A stretch of 49,786 nt of DNA, taken from the NCBI GenBank assembly GCA_025964625.1, contig JAOPYL010000286.1, forward strand, positions 1 to 49,786, in the 5' to 3' direction. Positions 12,279 to 20,293 of the stretch are shown in pieces. Each line of letters starts with the position of its first letter. Position 1 is the first letter of the stretch. Position numbers and translations under genes: made by a program. Source of the DNA: Actinoallomurus sp. Its GTDB lineage: Bacteria > Actinomycetota > Actinomycetes > Streptosporangiales > Streptosporangiaceae. The notes under the pieces were generated by a model. It did no database searches and was not told the origin of the DNA. It was given only the letters and a program-made list of their open reading frames with translations.

Positions 12279-14186
12279 TCATCCGCGGGGGTCCAGCCGG
12301 TAGGCGCGGGCCTGCAGGCCGTACAGCTCGCCGAAGACACCGCCCGCGGCGAGCAGCTCCGCCGGCGGTCCCTGCTCGACCAGCCGCCCGCGGTCGAGGA
12401 CGTACACCTGGTCGGCGTGGCGGACGCTGGCGAGCCGATGGGTGATGAGCAGCACGGTACGCCCGTCGGCGTGCTCCCGGATCCGCTCGAAGAGGGCGTG
12501 CTCGGCGCGGGCGTCGAGCGCCGCGGTGGGCTCGTCGCAGATCAGCAGCGCGGCGTCGCGGTAGAAGCCGCGTGCGACGGCGATGCGCTGCCACTGACCG
12601 CCGGACAGCTCGTGACCGTCCTTGAAGCGGCGGTCCAGAAGCGTGTCGTACCCGTACGGAAGCGCATCGATGACCTCGTCGGCGCCGGACGCCGCAGCGG
12701 CCTCGGCGATCGCGCCGTCGGCCGGCACACGCCCCATGGCGATGTTGTGCCGCGCCGTCATCGGCCAGTGCGTGTAGTGCTGCGGGATCATCGCGACGTT
12801 CTGGCGGAGCCGGTCGAGGTCGATGTCGCGCAGGCGTGTGCCGTCCCAGCGCACCTCGCCGTGGTCGGGGGTGTAGAGCCCGGCGAGGATCTTGGCCAGG
12901 GTGGTCTTGCCGGAGCCGTTCTCGCCGACCAGCGCGACGACCTGCCCGGCGCGGATCTCGACGGACACGTCGCTCAGCGCCGGCTTGTCGGCGCCCGGGT
13001 AGGTGAACCCGACATTCTCCGCGGTGATCACCTCGAAGCCGTCCGGTACCGGCCGGTCGCGTTCCTCGGGTATCCGCCGCTCCGCGTCGGCGCAGAAGTC
13101 CAGGTAGTCGGAGAAGTACAGCCCGGACTCGTAACAGCGGTTCACCGCGTTCAGCAGGCTGGCCAGAGAGCTCTGCCCGGTGCGGATGGCGAGAACCGCG
13201 GTGCCGGCCACCGCGAGGCGCACGGCGCCCACGGCCAGCAGCGCGCCGAGGGCGACGTACACCGCGGCGGTGGCGACGCCACCGGCCACGTCGCCCAGCA
13301 CCCGGACGCCCGCCTGACGCCGGGCCAGGTCCACATGAATGTCGCGTTCGCGGACGGCGAGGCGGTCGTGCTCCCGGGCGAGGAACGGGCGCATGGTGAA
13401 AGCGCGTATCTCGGCGGCCGACTCACGGTCGGCCATCAGGTCCGCGAGGATCCATTTGCGGCGGCGGACCGCCGAGAGCACGAAGATCGTGAGGTAGCGC
13501 ATCCGCGCCGCCCGGGCGGCGGCCCAGCCGTTGGGCACCGCCGTGATCAGCAGCAGCGGCAGCAGCACGGGGTGGAGCACGCCGAGTGCTCCGGCCGCGG
13601 CCGCCAGCCCGATCACCCCGGTGAGGATGTCGATCGCCGCCTCCACCACGGGTCCCGCCTCCATGAGCCCGCGGTCACGGGCCCGGTGCATGGCGTCGTG
13701 GAAGGCCGTGTCGTCGAATGAGGGCAGCTCGACCCGCGTGGTGAGATCGAACAGGCGCTTCTCCACGAGGTGGTCGACCTGTGGCTTCAGGCGCGACTGC
13801 GTCCAGCCCGCGGCCACCTGCAGCCCGGCGCGCAGTGCCGTGGCGACCGCGACGAGCGCCAGTGACGGTAGCGCCGCACGCACCCGGTCCGGTGTCGCGC
13901 CGCCGGCGAACAGCGCCCGGAGCACGCCCGTGGTGGCGAGCAGCCCGTACGCGGTGAAGACGCCGGCGATGAGATGCAGCACGACGGTCGCGACCGTGTC
14001 GGCCGGGCTGGCCCGCCACGCCAGCCGGGCGGCCGCGCCGATCAGCGTGGGCAGCCGGCGGCTGATCCCCGCCAGCCCGGCGGACGCCAGGTCCGCGAGA
14101 TGCGTCTGCCAGGGCGGGAGGTTCATCTCCGCCGCGTGCGCGGCGGGATCCGGCAGCCCGGACTTCCTCGCGAAACGACGTGGCAT
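12279..14186 (-). CDS. ABC exporter, fused permease and ATPase
   Basis: A 635-residue half-transporter. Residues about 60-335 carry the membrane domain with several hydrophobic stretches; residues 385-635 are the nucleotide-binding domain with Walker A GENGSGKTT (421-429), signature LSGGQ (527-531), Walker B ALLICDE (546-552) and H-loop LLITHRLAS. No N-terminal C39 peptidase domain is present, so any peptide cargo must be cut elsewhere. The ATG at 14186 follows GGGGAGGG at good spacing; the frame runs on to 14276 without similarity. Just upstream and in the same direction lies a 42-codon acidic peptide gene, so a peptide cargo is possible. Similar fused exporters occur in lanthipeptide clusters, but no modifying enzyme is nearby. 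Confidence 0.88.
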   Translation of the reverse strand: MPRRFARKSGLPDPAAHAAEMNLPPWQTHLADLASAGLAGISRRLPTLIGAAARLAWRASPADTVATVVLHLIAGVFTAYGLLATTGVLRALFAGGATPDRVRAALPSLALVAVATALRAGLQVAAGWTQSRLKPQVDHLVEKRLFDLTTRVELPSFDDTAFHDAMHRARDRGLMEAGPVVEAAIDILTGVIGLAAAAGALGVLHPVLLPLLLITAVPNGWAAARAARMRYLTIFVLSAVRRRKWILADLMADRESAAEIRAFTMRPFLAREHDRLAVRERDIHVDLARRQAGVRVLGDVAGGVATAAVYVALGALLAVGAVRLAVAGTAVLAIRTGQSSLASLLNAVNRCYESGLYFSDYLDFCADAERRIPEERDRPVPDGFEVITAENVGFTYPGADKPALSDVSVEIRAGQVVALVGENGSGKTTLAKILAGLYTPDHGEVRWDGTRLRDIDLDRLRQNVAMIPQHYTHWPMTARHNIAMGRVPADGAIAEAAAASGADEVIDALPYGYDTLLDRRFKDGHELSGGQWQRIAVARGFYRDAALLICDEPTAALDARAEHALFERIREHADGRTVLLITHRLASVRHADQVYVLDRGRLVEQGPPAELLAAGGVFGELYGLQARAYRLDPRG

Positions 14187-14285
14187 CGCGCCCTCCCCCC
14201 CGGTACGTCTGGGGCCGTCTCGGTCCGGGCCGCGGCGTCGTGGACGGCTGAGCGGCCGCCGACGGCGCCTCGTCACGGACGTTGG

Positions 14286-14414
14286 TCAGGCGGTCGGCTG
14301 CGCGGTGTCGAGGGTGAGGCTCCCGGGCTCTCCGGTCGGCATGGGGTTCGCCACGAGACCGTCCAGGTCGGCCTCTGGGTCCAGCGGTGTCGTCTCAAGA
14401 GCTTCGGCGGCCAT
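14286..14414 (-). CDS. Candidate small acidic peptide upstream of the ABC exporter
   Basis: An open frame of 42 codons starting ATG at 14414 reads MAAEALETTPLDPEADLDGL, then VANPMPTGEPGSLTL and DTAQPTA. The first half is acidic like a leader peptide; the second is rich in Pro, Thr, Ser and Gly, with no Cys, Lys or aromatic residue. About 86 percent of its third codon positions are G or C, better than the competing 61-codon frame over the same bases (14273-14458). A run of seven G lies 12 bases before the ATG, a mediocre ribosome-binding site. The stop is 99 bases before the exporter start. I do not recognise a peptide family. It might be a ribosomally made, exported peptide or a small regulatory protein. 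Confidence 0.45.
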   Translation of the reverse strand: MAAEALETTPLDPEADLDGLVANPMPTGEPGSLTLDTAQPTA

Positions 14415-14468
14415 GGCTGCATCATTCCCCCCCAGGAGCGAGGACACAACGTGATCACGGCGCGACGT

Positions 14469-14496
14469 CCGGTAGCCGAATATCTGATCGAGTCAA
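14469..14496 (-). promoter_or_regulatory. Possible promoter for the peptide-exporter pair
   Basis: On the minus strand TTGACT (14496-14491) is a good -35 hexamer; 16 bases on lies TACCGG (14474-14469), a weak -10. A leader of about 50 bases to the peptide start would follow. An alternative -10-like GATATT sits too close to the -35. The 17-base tandem repeat lies just upstream. Confidence 0.35.
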
Positions 14497-14502
14497 CTCG
14501 CC

Positions 14503-14536
14503 GTCACCTCGTGGTCAGGGTCACCTCGTGGTCAGG
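14503..14536. repeat. Perfect 17-bp tandem duplication
   Basis: GTCACCTCGTGGTCAGG occurs twice head to tail (14503-14519 and 14520-14536), between the tetR stop and the possible promoter of the peptide-exporter pair. On the minus strand each unit reads CCTGACCACGAGGTGAC, with GTGGTCA/TGACCAC half-site-like elements. Position seven bases upstream of a TTGACT hexamer suits an activator site. Confidence 0.6.
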
Positions 14537-14565
14537 CGCCGTCCGTGCGGCGGGCCGGCCACCGG

Positions 14566-15159
14566 TCAGCGTCCGAGGGACCCCAGGCCGTTCCAGGTGA
14601 GGTCCATCATGTGGCGCGCAGCCTCCTCGACCGTCACGTCCGGATTGCGTGCCCGCCACAGCGCCATGCGCTCGCACGCACCCACGATGATCTCGGCGTA
14701 CGCCTCCAGCGCGCGCCGGGGCCGGTCCGGCACGAGCATCTCCATCTGCCCCAAGATCAGGTCGGTCTGCTGCCGGCGCGTCGCCTCGATCTCGTCCGCG
14801 GCACCGCCGAGCAGCACCGGCTCCTGGAGCAGCACCAGCCAGGACCGCCGGTGCGCCTCATTGAACCGGAAGTAGGCGAGATAGCCCCTGTGCAGCTTCT
14901 CCTCGGCCGATCCGGTCTCGCTCACCGCCCGCTGGGTGGTCTCGTGCAGCTCGCCGCGAGCCCTCCCGATGGTGGCGAGCAGCAGCCCTTCCTTCGAGCC
15001 GAAGTACTCGTAGAGCATCGGCTTGGACAGCCCCACGCGTACGGCGATCTCCTCCATCGAGACGGCTGCGTATCCCTGCTCGGCGAAGACCTCCTCGGCC
15101 ACGTCGAGCATCTGCCGTTCGCGCTCCGCGCGAGGCATCCTCCGGCGCGTCAACCCCAC
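14566..15159 (-). CDS. TetR-family transcriptional regulator
   Basis: A 197-residue one-component regulator. The N-terminal helix-turn-helix is clear: AEEVFAEQGYAAVSMEEIA then VGLSKPMLYEYFGSKEGLL (about residues 21-60). The C-terminal ligand domain is of the common type with WLVLLQEPVLLGG and is variable. It is divergent from a Baeyer-Villiger-type monooxygenase gene with an operator-like region between them, as in the mycobacterial EthR-EthA pair, so it probably represses that gene and itself. The start is a GTG at 15159, six bases after TAGACT, suggesting a leaderless mRNA; an ATG at 15138 has a GGAGG directly abutting it, too close to work. Confidence 0.92.
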   Translation of the reverse strand: MGLTRRRMPRAERERQMLDVAEEVFAEQGYAAVSMEEIAVRVGLSKPMLYEYFGSKEGLLLATIGRARGELHETTQRAVSETGSAEEKLHRGYLAYFRFNEAHRRSWLVLLQEPVLLGGAADEIEATRRQQTDLILGQMEMLVPDRPRRALEAYAEIIVGACERMALWRARNPDVTVEEAARHMMDLTWNGLGSLGR

Positions 15160-15165
15160 GTGTGA

Positions 15166-15171
15166 AGTCTA
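15166..15171 (-). promoter_or_regulatory. -10 element of the tetR gene (leaderless)
   Basis: TAGACT on the minus strand ends six bases before the GTG start at 15159, so transcription would begin at the start codon. Its -35 zone (about 15189-15194) falls inside the operator repeats. Confidence 0.4.
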
Positions 15172-15181
15172 TCTCACTACC

Positions 15182-15222
15182 TACCGACGGTAACTTACCG
15201 CCGGTAACCTACCGGGAGTAGG
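15182..15222. promoter_or_regulatory. Operator cluster between tetR and the monooxygenase gene
   Basis: Three related inverted elements stand side by side: TACCGACGGTAA (15182-15193), the perfect palindrome TTACCGCCGGTAA (15195-15207) and CCTAC-cggga-GTAGG (15208-15222). The first two share the TACCGnCGGTAA core at a spacing of 14 bases centre to centre, suited to two dimers bound cooperatively. The cluster covers the -35 zone of tetR and the presumed promoter of the monooxygenase, so one bound complex could repress both. Confidence 0.65.
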
Positions 15223-15241
15223 TGCACACCCGGGAGGATCT

Positions 15242-16690
15242 GTGAAACTCGCGATCATCGGCTCCGGCTTCGCCGGCCTCGGCATGGCGATCCAGCTGAA
15301 GAAGGCCGGTTACCACGACTTCGTCGTGCTGGAGAAGGACGACGACCTCGGCGGCACCTGGCGCGACAACCGATACCCCGGCTGCGCCTGTGACGTGCCG
15401 TCCCACATGTACTCGTTCTCGTTCGAGCTCAACGCGGACTGGTCGAGGATGTTCTCCCCGCAGCCGGAGATCTGGGACTACCTCCGGCACTGCGTCGACA
15501 AGTACGGCATCGGGCCACACATCCGCTACGGCAGCGCCGTGGAGGCCCTCGAATGGGACGACGAGGACCGTCACTGGCGGGTCACCCTGGCCGACGGCGC
15601 GGTGCTCACCCCGAAGGCCGTCGTCTCCGGGATCGGCGCGCTGCACGTGCCGGCCCACCCCGCCATCCCCGGCGCCGAGCGGTTCGAGGGCACCGCGTTC
15701 CACTCCGCGCAGTGGGACCATTCCTGCGACCTGACCGGCAAGCGGGTCGCGGTGATCGGCACCGGCGCGTCGGCCATCCAGTTCATCCCCAAGATCGCCG
15801 AAGACGCCTCCCGGCTGCACGTGTTCCAGCGCACTCCCCCATGGATCCAGCCGAAGCCCGACTTCCTCCTGCCCAGCCCGGCGAGGCGGGTCTTCCGCCG
15901 CGTTCCGGGCGCGCAGCGGGCCTTCCGCAACACCATCTACTGGGCGCTGGAGACCCGGGCGGCCGGCTTCACCATCCACCCCCGGCTGATGGCACCGCAG
16001 GAGAAGATCGCCCGCACGCACATCGCGCGCCAGATAGAGGACCCCGCGCTGCGCGCCAAGGTCACCCCCGACTACACCATCGGCTGCAAGCGCATCCTGC
16101 TGTCGTCGGACTACTACCCGGCGCTCACCAAGCCGCACGTCGACGTGGTCACCGACGGCATCGCCGAGATCACCGAGACGGGCCTGGTGACGACGGACGG
16201 CACGGCGTACGACGTCGACGTGATCATCTACGGCACCGGCTTCAAGGTCGCCGAAGCGCTCACGGAGCAGCGCATCGTGGGCAGGAACGGGCAGAAGATC
16301 CAGGATGCCTGGGCGGACGGCATCGAGGCCCATCACGGCGTCACGGTCGCCGGCTTCCCCAACTTCTTCATGCTGCTCGGCCCCAACACCGGGCTGGGCC
16401 ACAACTCCGTGGTCTTCATGATCGAGTCGCAGGTCCAGCACGTGCTGAGCTGCCTGCGGCTGCTCTCGGAGGAGAAGGCCGAGGTGATCGAGGTACGGGC
16501 TCCCGCGCAGCGGCGATTCAACGACCGCCTCCAGCGACGGCTCGGCAAGGCGGTCTGGAGCGAGGGTGGCTGCAAGAGCTGGTATCTCGACGAGCACGGC
16601 GTCAACCGCACTCTGTGGCCCGGCTTCACGTTCGAGTACTGGGCCCGCACGCGCCGCGCGCGGCGAGCCGACTACGAGGTGTCCCGCTGA
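15242..16690 (+). CDS. Flavin monooxygenase of the Baeyer-Villiger type
   Basis: A 482-residue FAD/NADPH enzyme inserting oxygen next to a ketone or oxidising S or N. It has the FAD Rossmann loop GSGFAG (7-12), the Baeyer-Villiger fingerprint FxGxxxHxxxW as FEGTAFHSAQW (148-158) with His154 and Trp158, and the NADPH loop GTGASA (173-178). GGTWRDNRYPGCACDVPSH is also typical. The nearest well-known relatives are EthA and 4-hydroxyacetophenone monooxygenase, which I infer by motif only; the substrate is unknown. Start is GTG 15242 with GGGAGGA at good spacing. Likely repressed by the divergent TetR protein. Confidence 0.92.
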   Translation: MKLAIIGSGFAGLGMAIQLKKAGYHDFVVLEKDDDLGGTWRDNRYPGCACDVPSHMYSFSFELNADWSRMFSPQPEIWDYLRHCVDKYGIGPHIRYGSAVEALEWDDEDRHWRVTLADGAVLTPKAVVSGIGALHVPAHPAIPGAERFEGTAFHSAQWDHSCDLTGKRVAVIGTGASAIQFIPKIAEDASRLHVFQRTPPWIQPKPDFLLPSPARRVFRRVPGAQRAFRNTIYWALETRAAGFTIHPRLMAPQEKIARTHIARQIEDPALRAKVTPDYTIGCKRILLSSDYYPALTKPHVDVVTDGIAEITETGLVTTDGTAYDVDVIIYGTGFKVAEALTEQRIVGRNGQKIQDAWADGIEAHHGVTVAGFPNFFMLLGPNTGLGHNSVVFMIESQVQHVLSCLRLLSEEKAEVIEVRAPAQRRFNDRLQRRLGKAVWSEGGCKSWYLDEHGVNRTLWPGFTFEYWARTRRARRADYEVSR

Positions 16691-16695
16691 CGCGG

Positions 16696-17967
16696 CTACG
16701 GCGTCTTGAAGCCGCGGCTCCGGGCGAGCGCGGCGAGTTCCGGCCAGTCCTCTCCGGCGTGCGCGTGGTCGGGAAGGACGCAGCCGAGGGTCACCGGACG
16801 GGGGACGCCGTAGCGCGGCGCCGTGAGCTTCGGCGGATGCGCGAAGTCGAGGACCTCGGCGAGGTTGCGCGCCGCGGCGTCGCGAACCGTCAGCGGCGCC
16901 AGCCCGAACCGCCACTCGATCATCTTCAGGATCGACGTGTGGTCGTAGAGGCTGTGCGCCACGTGGCCTCGCCGGGCACGCGGTGAGATCACCACACACG
17001 GCACGCGGAACCCGCGCAGCCCCGCGCCGAGGTCCGGGTTCGGGTCGGGGCCGACCGTGGGGGCCACGTGGTCGAAGAAGCCGCCCCACTCGTCGTAGGT
17101 GACGACCAGGACGGTGCGCTCCCAGTTGGGGCTGGAGACCACCGCGTCGTGGACCTGGCCGAGGAAGTGCTGGCCGAGGCGGATGTCGGCGAGCGGGTGT
17201 TCGTCCTCGGACATGCCGGGGATGGCCTCGCCGAGGAAGCCCGGGTCCACGAAGGAGACCGGGGGCAGCGTGCCGGTCGCGGCCGCGGCATAGAACTCCG
17301 CGATCGAGCGGCTGATGCCGAGGTACTTCGTGCCCCACAGCGCGGTGATCGGCACGTCGCTGTAGTAGTAGCGGCCGGTGACGCCCTTGGCGGCGAGACG
17401 GTCCCAGATCGTGGGCATCGTGGCGATCTGGTCGACCGAGGTGGTCGTGCGGTCGGTGGTCGCGGAGTGCAGGAAGAACCGGTTGGGGAACGTCGGCGCC
17501 ATCATGGCCGCGAAGTAGCGGTCGCAGACGGTCCACTCTTGCGCCGCGCGGCCGTAGAAGCCAAGGTCGGCCGCCTGGAAGTAGCCGATGGACAGCTCGT
17601 CGTTCTGGCCGGCCCGCAGCCAGCCGTCGCACTTGCCGTCGTTGAGCTCGACGCGGCCGCCCTCGTACGAGTGGTCGGGGTCGTTGAAGCCACACCCGTA
17701 CGGGACGGTCAGGTGGTGGGTCGGGTGCGCGGCGCCGTTCTTGTCGGTGAAGGTCAGGCCGGTCTGCTTGCCGTCCGCGCCCGGCAGCCAGCCGAGGTAG
17801 TGGTCGAAGGACCGGTTCTCCATCATCACGACGACGATGTGGTCGATGCCCGACCGCTCCGGCGCGGGCAGGCCGGTGGCCGCCCGCGCCTGTCCCGGAG
17901 CGACGACGCCCGCCGCGACCACTCCCGCCGTTCCCGCGATGAAACCGCGCCGACTCACATCGTTCAC
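16696..17967 (-). CDS. Tat-exported phospholipase C (phosphoesterase family)
   Basis: An extracellular 423-residue enzyme of the PlcA-C/acid phosphatase (phosphoesterase) family that would hydrolyse phospholipids or other phosphoesters. The signal peptide has the twin-arginine motif SRRGFIAG (residues 5-12), a hydrophobic stretch and an AxA-type cut near ARAATG. The metal/catalytic region IVVVMMENRSFDHYLGWLPG is the family hallmark, followed by HDHxxxx-type pieces WGGFFDHVAP and SLYDHTSILKMIEWRFGL. At 423 residues it is the short form without the extra C-terminal domains of Pseudomonas hemolytic enzymes. GTG start at 17967 with GGGAG ahead. Convergent with the monooxygenase gene, five bases apart. 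Confidence 0.9.
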   Translation of the reverse strand: MNDVSRRGFIAGTAGVVAAGVVAPGQARAATGLPAPERSGIDHIVVVMMENRSFDHYLGWLPGADGKQTGLTFTDKNGAAHPTHHLTVPYGCGFNDPDHSYEGGRVELNDGKCDGWLRAGQNDELSIGYFQAADLGFYGRAAQEWTVCDRYFAAMMAPTFPNRFFLHSATTDRTTTSVDQIATMPTIWDRLAAKGVTGRYYYSDVPITALWGTKYLGISRSIAEFYAAAATGTLPPVSFVDPGFLGEAIPGMSEDEHPLADIRLGQHFLGQVHDAVVSSPNWERTVLVVTYDEWGGFFDHVAPTVGPDPNPDLGAGLRGFRVPCVVISPRARRGHVAHSLYDHTSILKMIEWRFGLAPLTVRDAAARNLAEVLDFAHPPKLTAPRYGVPRPVTLGCVLPDHAHAGEDWPELAALARSRGFKTP

Positions 17968-18095
17968 CGTCGTCTCCCAACGTCCGCGGATGCCGGAGCA
18001 GGGTATGACGGGCCGGCTGCCGCGGGGCGAAGATCAGGAGACCGGTTCCGGACAACCGCGGGACCAGTCGCGTACGAGCCGCACGCCGGAGTGGG

Positions 18096-18353
18096 TCAGT
18101 GGTCGCGGAGCGCCTTGACGAGCTCGTCCTTGGTCATCGTGGAACGGCCGTCGATGCCGATCTCGCGGGCCCGCCGCATCAGCTCGGACTTGGACCATTC
18201 CTCATAGGACGGGTGCTTGCCCCCTCTGCGCGACACGGCCTTCTTTCCCTGGCTCGCCGAGGCGTTGGCGATGCGCGCCGCCTTCTCCTTGCTCTCGCCA
18301 CGCTTACGCAGTTCCTCGTAGGTCTTCTCGTCCTTGATCTGTGCCCTTGCCAT
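18096..18353 (-). CDS. Small basic SAP/Rho-N-like protein
   Basis: An 85-residue, Lys/Arg-rich protein starting MARAQIKDEKTYEELRKRGE. The last 35 residues (SKSELMRRAREIGIDGRSTM, then TKDELVKALRDH) have the helix-extended loop-helix pattern of SAP or Rho N-terminal domains, which bind nucleic acids. Such proteins are widespread in actinobacteria without assigned function. The ATG at 18353 has GGAG at proper distance inside an unusually A/G-rich leader (AAAGAAAAGGAAAGAAAGG). The open frame reaches to 18494, but without a conserved extension. Role probably DNA/RNA-associated; this is inference. Confidence 0.8.
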   Translation of the reverse strand: MARAQIKDEKTYEELRKRGESKEKAARIANASASQGKKAVSRRGGKHPSYEEWSKSELMRRAREIGIDGRSTMTKDELVKALRDH

Positions 18354-18472
18354 GGTGACTGCTCCTTTCTTTTCCTTTCTTTCGGACTGCGCCCTACCCA
18401 CTGACCCGCTCCTGATTCTTTTCTCGCGATCCCGCCCGGGGTCCGGTCCCGGTCCCGTCCCTGAATGTGTGC

Positions 18473-18488
18473 CAAGCAAGTGCTTGAC
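18473..18488. promoter_or_regulatory. Inverted repeat overlapping the cholesterol oxidase -35 box
   Basis: CAAGCA-AG-TGCTTG (18473-18486) is a perfect interrupted palindrome. A shifted reading, AGCAAGTGCTTGAC (18475-18488), fits the mycobacterial KstR2 motif AnCAAGnnCTTGnT except for the last base; that motif is recalled from the literature. It covers the -35 hexamer, so a bound TetR-type repressor would block transcription. The window holds no kstR2-like gene. Confidence 0.45.
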
Positions 18489-18512
18489 CGTCACAGGTAT
18501 TCGCCATATAAC
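18484..18512 (+). promoter_or_regulatory. Near-consensus sigma-70-type promoter for the cholesterol oxidase gene
   Basis: TTGACC (18484-18489) and TATAAC (18507-18512) are separated by exactly 17 bases. Transcription would start near 18519, giving a leader of about 58 bases before the ATG at 18577. It is the best housekeeping promoter I found in the window. Confidence 0.75.
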
Positions 18513-18576
18513 CTGCGCAAGCGTTCACCGCATGCCCCTCAGGCGCGATCCGCCCACTCATCTCCCGGGAACACGC

Positions 18577-20265
18577 ATGGACTCGTCACATCTGTCGCGC
18601 CGCGGCCTCCTCGCCGCGGCCGGAGCCGCCGCCCTCACCTGGGTCCCCGCCTTCCGCGTTCCCGCACGCGCCGACACGCTGCCCGGCTTTCCGCTGCCGC
18701 TGTACCGGCAGGCGTACCAGAACTGGTCCGAAGAGATCACCATCGACAACGTCCTGACCTGCGCCCCGGCCTCACCCGCGGACGTCGTGGCGGTGGCCGG
18801 CTGGGCGCACGAGAACGGCTACCGCGTCCGGCCCAAGGGCATGAGCCACACCTGGTCGCCCATCCTGCTGCCGGACGGCGCCGACGCCGGCAAGGTCATC
18901 CTGGTCGACACCACCCAGCACCTGACCTCGGTGAGCATCGGCGCCTCCACGGTCACCGCGCAGGCCGGGGTCACCATGGACACCCTGCTCGGCAGGCTGG
19001 AGTCGGCCGGTCTCGGCTTCGCCGCCATCCCCGCCCCCGGCGACATCACGCTCGGCGGGATGCTGGCGATCAACGCGCACGGCTCGGCGATCCCCGCTCA
19101 GGGCGAGAGCCGCATCGCCGGAACCGGCTACGGGTCGCTGAGCAACCTCATCCAGTCGCTGACCGCCGTGGTATGGAGCGGTGGCCGGTTCGTCCTCAAG
19201 ACCTTCGAGCGGACCGACCCCGACATCAAGGCGTTCCTGGCCCACCTCGGCCGGGCGTTCGTCACCGAGGTGACTCTCGAGGTCGGTCCGAACCAGCGCC
19301 TGCGCTGCCAGAGCCGGTACGACATTCAGGTCACCGACGTCTTCGCCCCGCCGTCGTCGGCGGGTGCGCAGTCGTTCGCGAGCCTGCTGGACGGCTGCGG
19401 GCGGATCGAGGTGATCTGGTTCCCGTTCACCACCCTCCCGTGGATCAAGCTGTGGAGCCTCAGGGCCACGAAACCGGTCCTGTCCAGGCAGGTGAACGGC
19501 CCGTACAACTACACGTTCGCGAACTTCCTCAACCAGGAGGAGTCCGACCTGCTCGAACAGATCGTCAGCGGGAACGTGGCGGTCACACCGGAGTTCGAGA
19601 ACCTGGAGATGTCGCTCGTCGGCTCCGGACTGATCGCGACCGCCACCTGGGACATCTGGGGCTGGTCGAAGAACACCCTGCTGTACGTCCAGCCCACGAC
19701 CCTGCGCATCGTCGAGGCCGGCTACGCCGTGATCACCTCGCGGGCGAACATCCAGCGGGTCGTCAGCGAGTTCTACGCCAAGTACGTCTCCACGATCAAC
19801 GCCTACCAGGCGCGCGGTCAGTACCCGATGAACGGCCCGATCGAGATCCGGGTGACCGGCCTCGACCAGCCGTCGGAGTCGGGGGTGAGCGGCGCGGTCA
19901 CGCCGCAGCTGTCATCCGTGCGTCCGCGTCCGGACCATCCGGAGTGGGACGTCTGCGTCTGGCTCGACATGGGCACCATTCCGGGCACGCCGCAGTGCAA
20001 CGCGTTCTACCGCGGGATGGAGCAGTGGATCTTCGCGAACTACACCGGCTCGTACGCGGCCGTGCGGCCGGAGTGGTCCAAGGCCTGGGCCGTCGCCCCC
20101 GACGGGGCCTGGTCGGACACCGCCATGCTGACCTCGGCGATCCCCCGCGCCATCGACGCCGGGCAGGCGGCGGGCGACGGCTTCGACGCCGCCCGCGCGA
20201 CGCTCAACGCCCACGACCCGCACCGGGTCTTCAGCAACACCTTCCTCGACATCCTGCTGCCCTGA
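18577..20265 (+). CDS. Tat-exported cholesterol oxidase (VAO-type, covalent FAD)
   Basis: A 562-residue secreted flavoenzyme resembling the class II cholesterol oxidase of Brevibacterium sterolicum, which converts cholesterol to cholest-4-en-3-one. It begins with a Tat signal (LSRRGLLAAAGAAALTWVP). The PCMH-type FAD domain follows, with His91 in RPKGMSHTWSP as the likely covalent FAD attachment and IPAPGDITLGGMLAINAHG as the FAD-contact region. The second half is the cholesterol oxidase substrate-binding domain, ending HDPHRVFSNTFLDILLP. An in-frame ATG at 18532 is an alternative start, but the signal peptide fits 18577. No other steroid-catabolism gene is nearby, so activity on other sterols is possible. 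Confidence 0.88.
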   Translation: MDSSHLSRRGLLAAAGAAALTWVPAFRVPARADTLPGFPLPLYRQAYQNWSEEITIDNVLTCAPASPADVVAVAGWAHENGYRVRPKGMSHTWSPILLPDGADAGKVILVDTTQHLTSVSIGASTVTAQAGVTMDTLLGRLESAGLGFAAIPAPGDITLGGMLAINAHGSAIPAQGESRIAGTGYGSLSNLIQSLTAVVWSGGRFVLKTFERTDPDIKAFLAHLGRAFVTEVTLEVGPNQRLRCQSRYDIQVTDVFAPPSSAGAQSFASLLDGCGRIEVIWFPFTTLPWIKLWSLRATKPVLSRQVNGPYNYTFANFLNQEESDLLEQIVSGNVAVTPEFENLEMSLVGSGLIATATWDIWGWSKNTLLYVQPTTLRIVEAGYAVITSRANIQRVVSEFYAKYVSTINAYQARGQYPMNGPIEIRVTGLDQPSESGVSGAVTPQLSSVRPRPDHPEWDVCVWLDMGTIPGTPQCNAFYRGMEQWIFANYTGSYAAVRPEWSKAWAVAPDGAWSDTAMLTSAIPRAIDAGQAAGDGFDAARATLNAHDPHRVFSNTFLDILLP

Positions 20266-20293
20266 CCACCGCGAACAGAGGCGAGAGTTCGCG

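Noticed and set aside
14273-14458. 61-codon frame (MITLCPRSWGG start) over the candidate peptide gene
   Set aside because: Lower third-position G/C, rich in Arg, Pro and Trp as in shadow translations; the 42-codon frame over the same bases fits coding bias better.
15209-18055. A 948-codon minus-strand open frame spanning the monooxygenase and phospholipase genes
   Set aside because: Crosses two genes with well-defined motifs in other frames and also the operator region; no recognisable domains.
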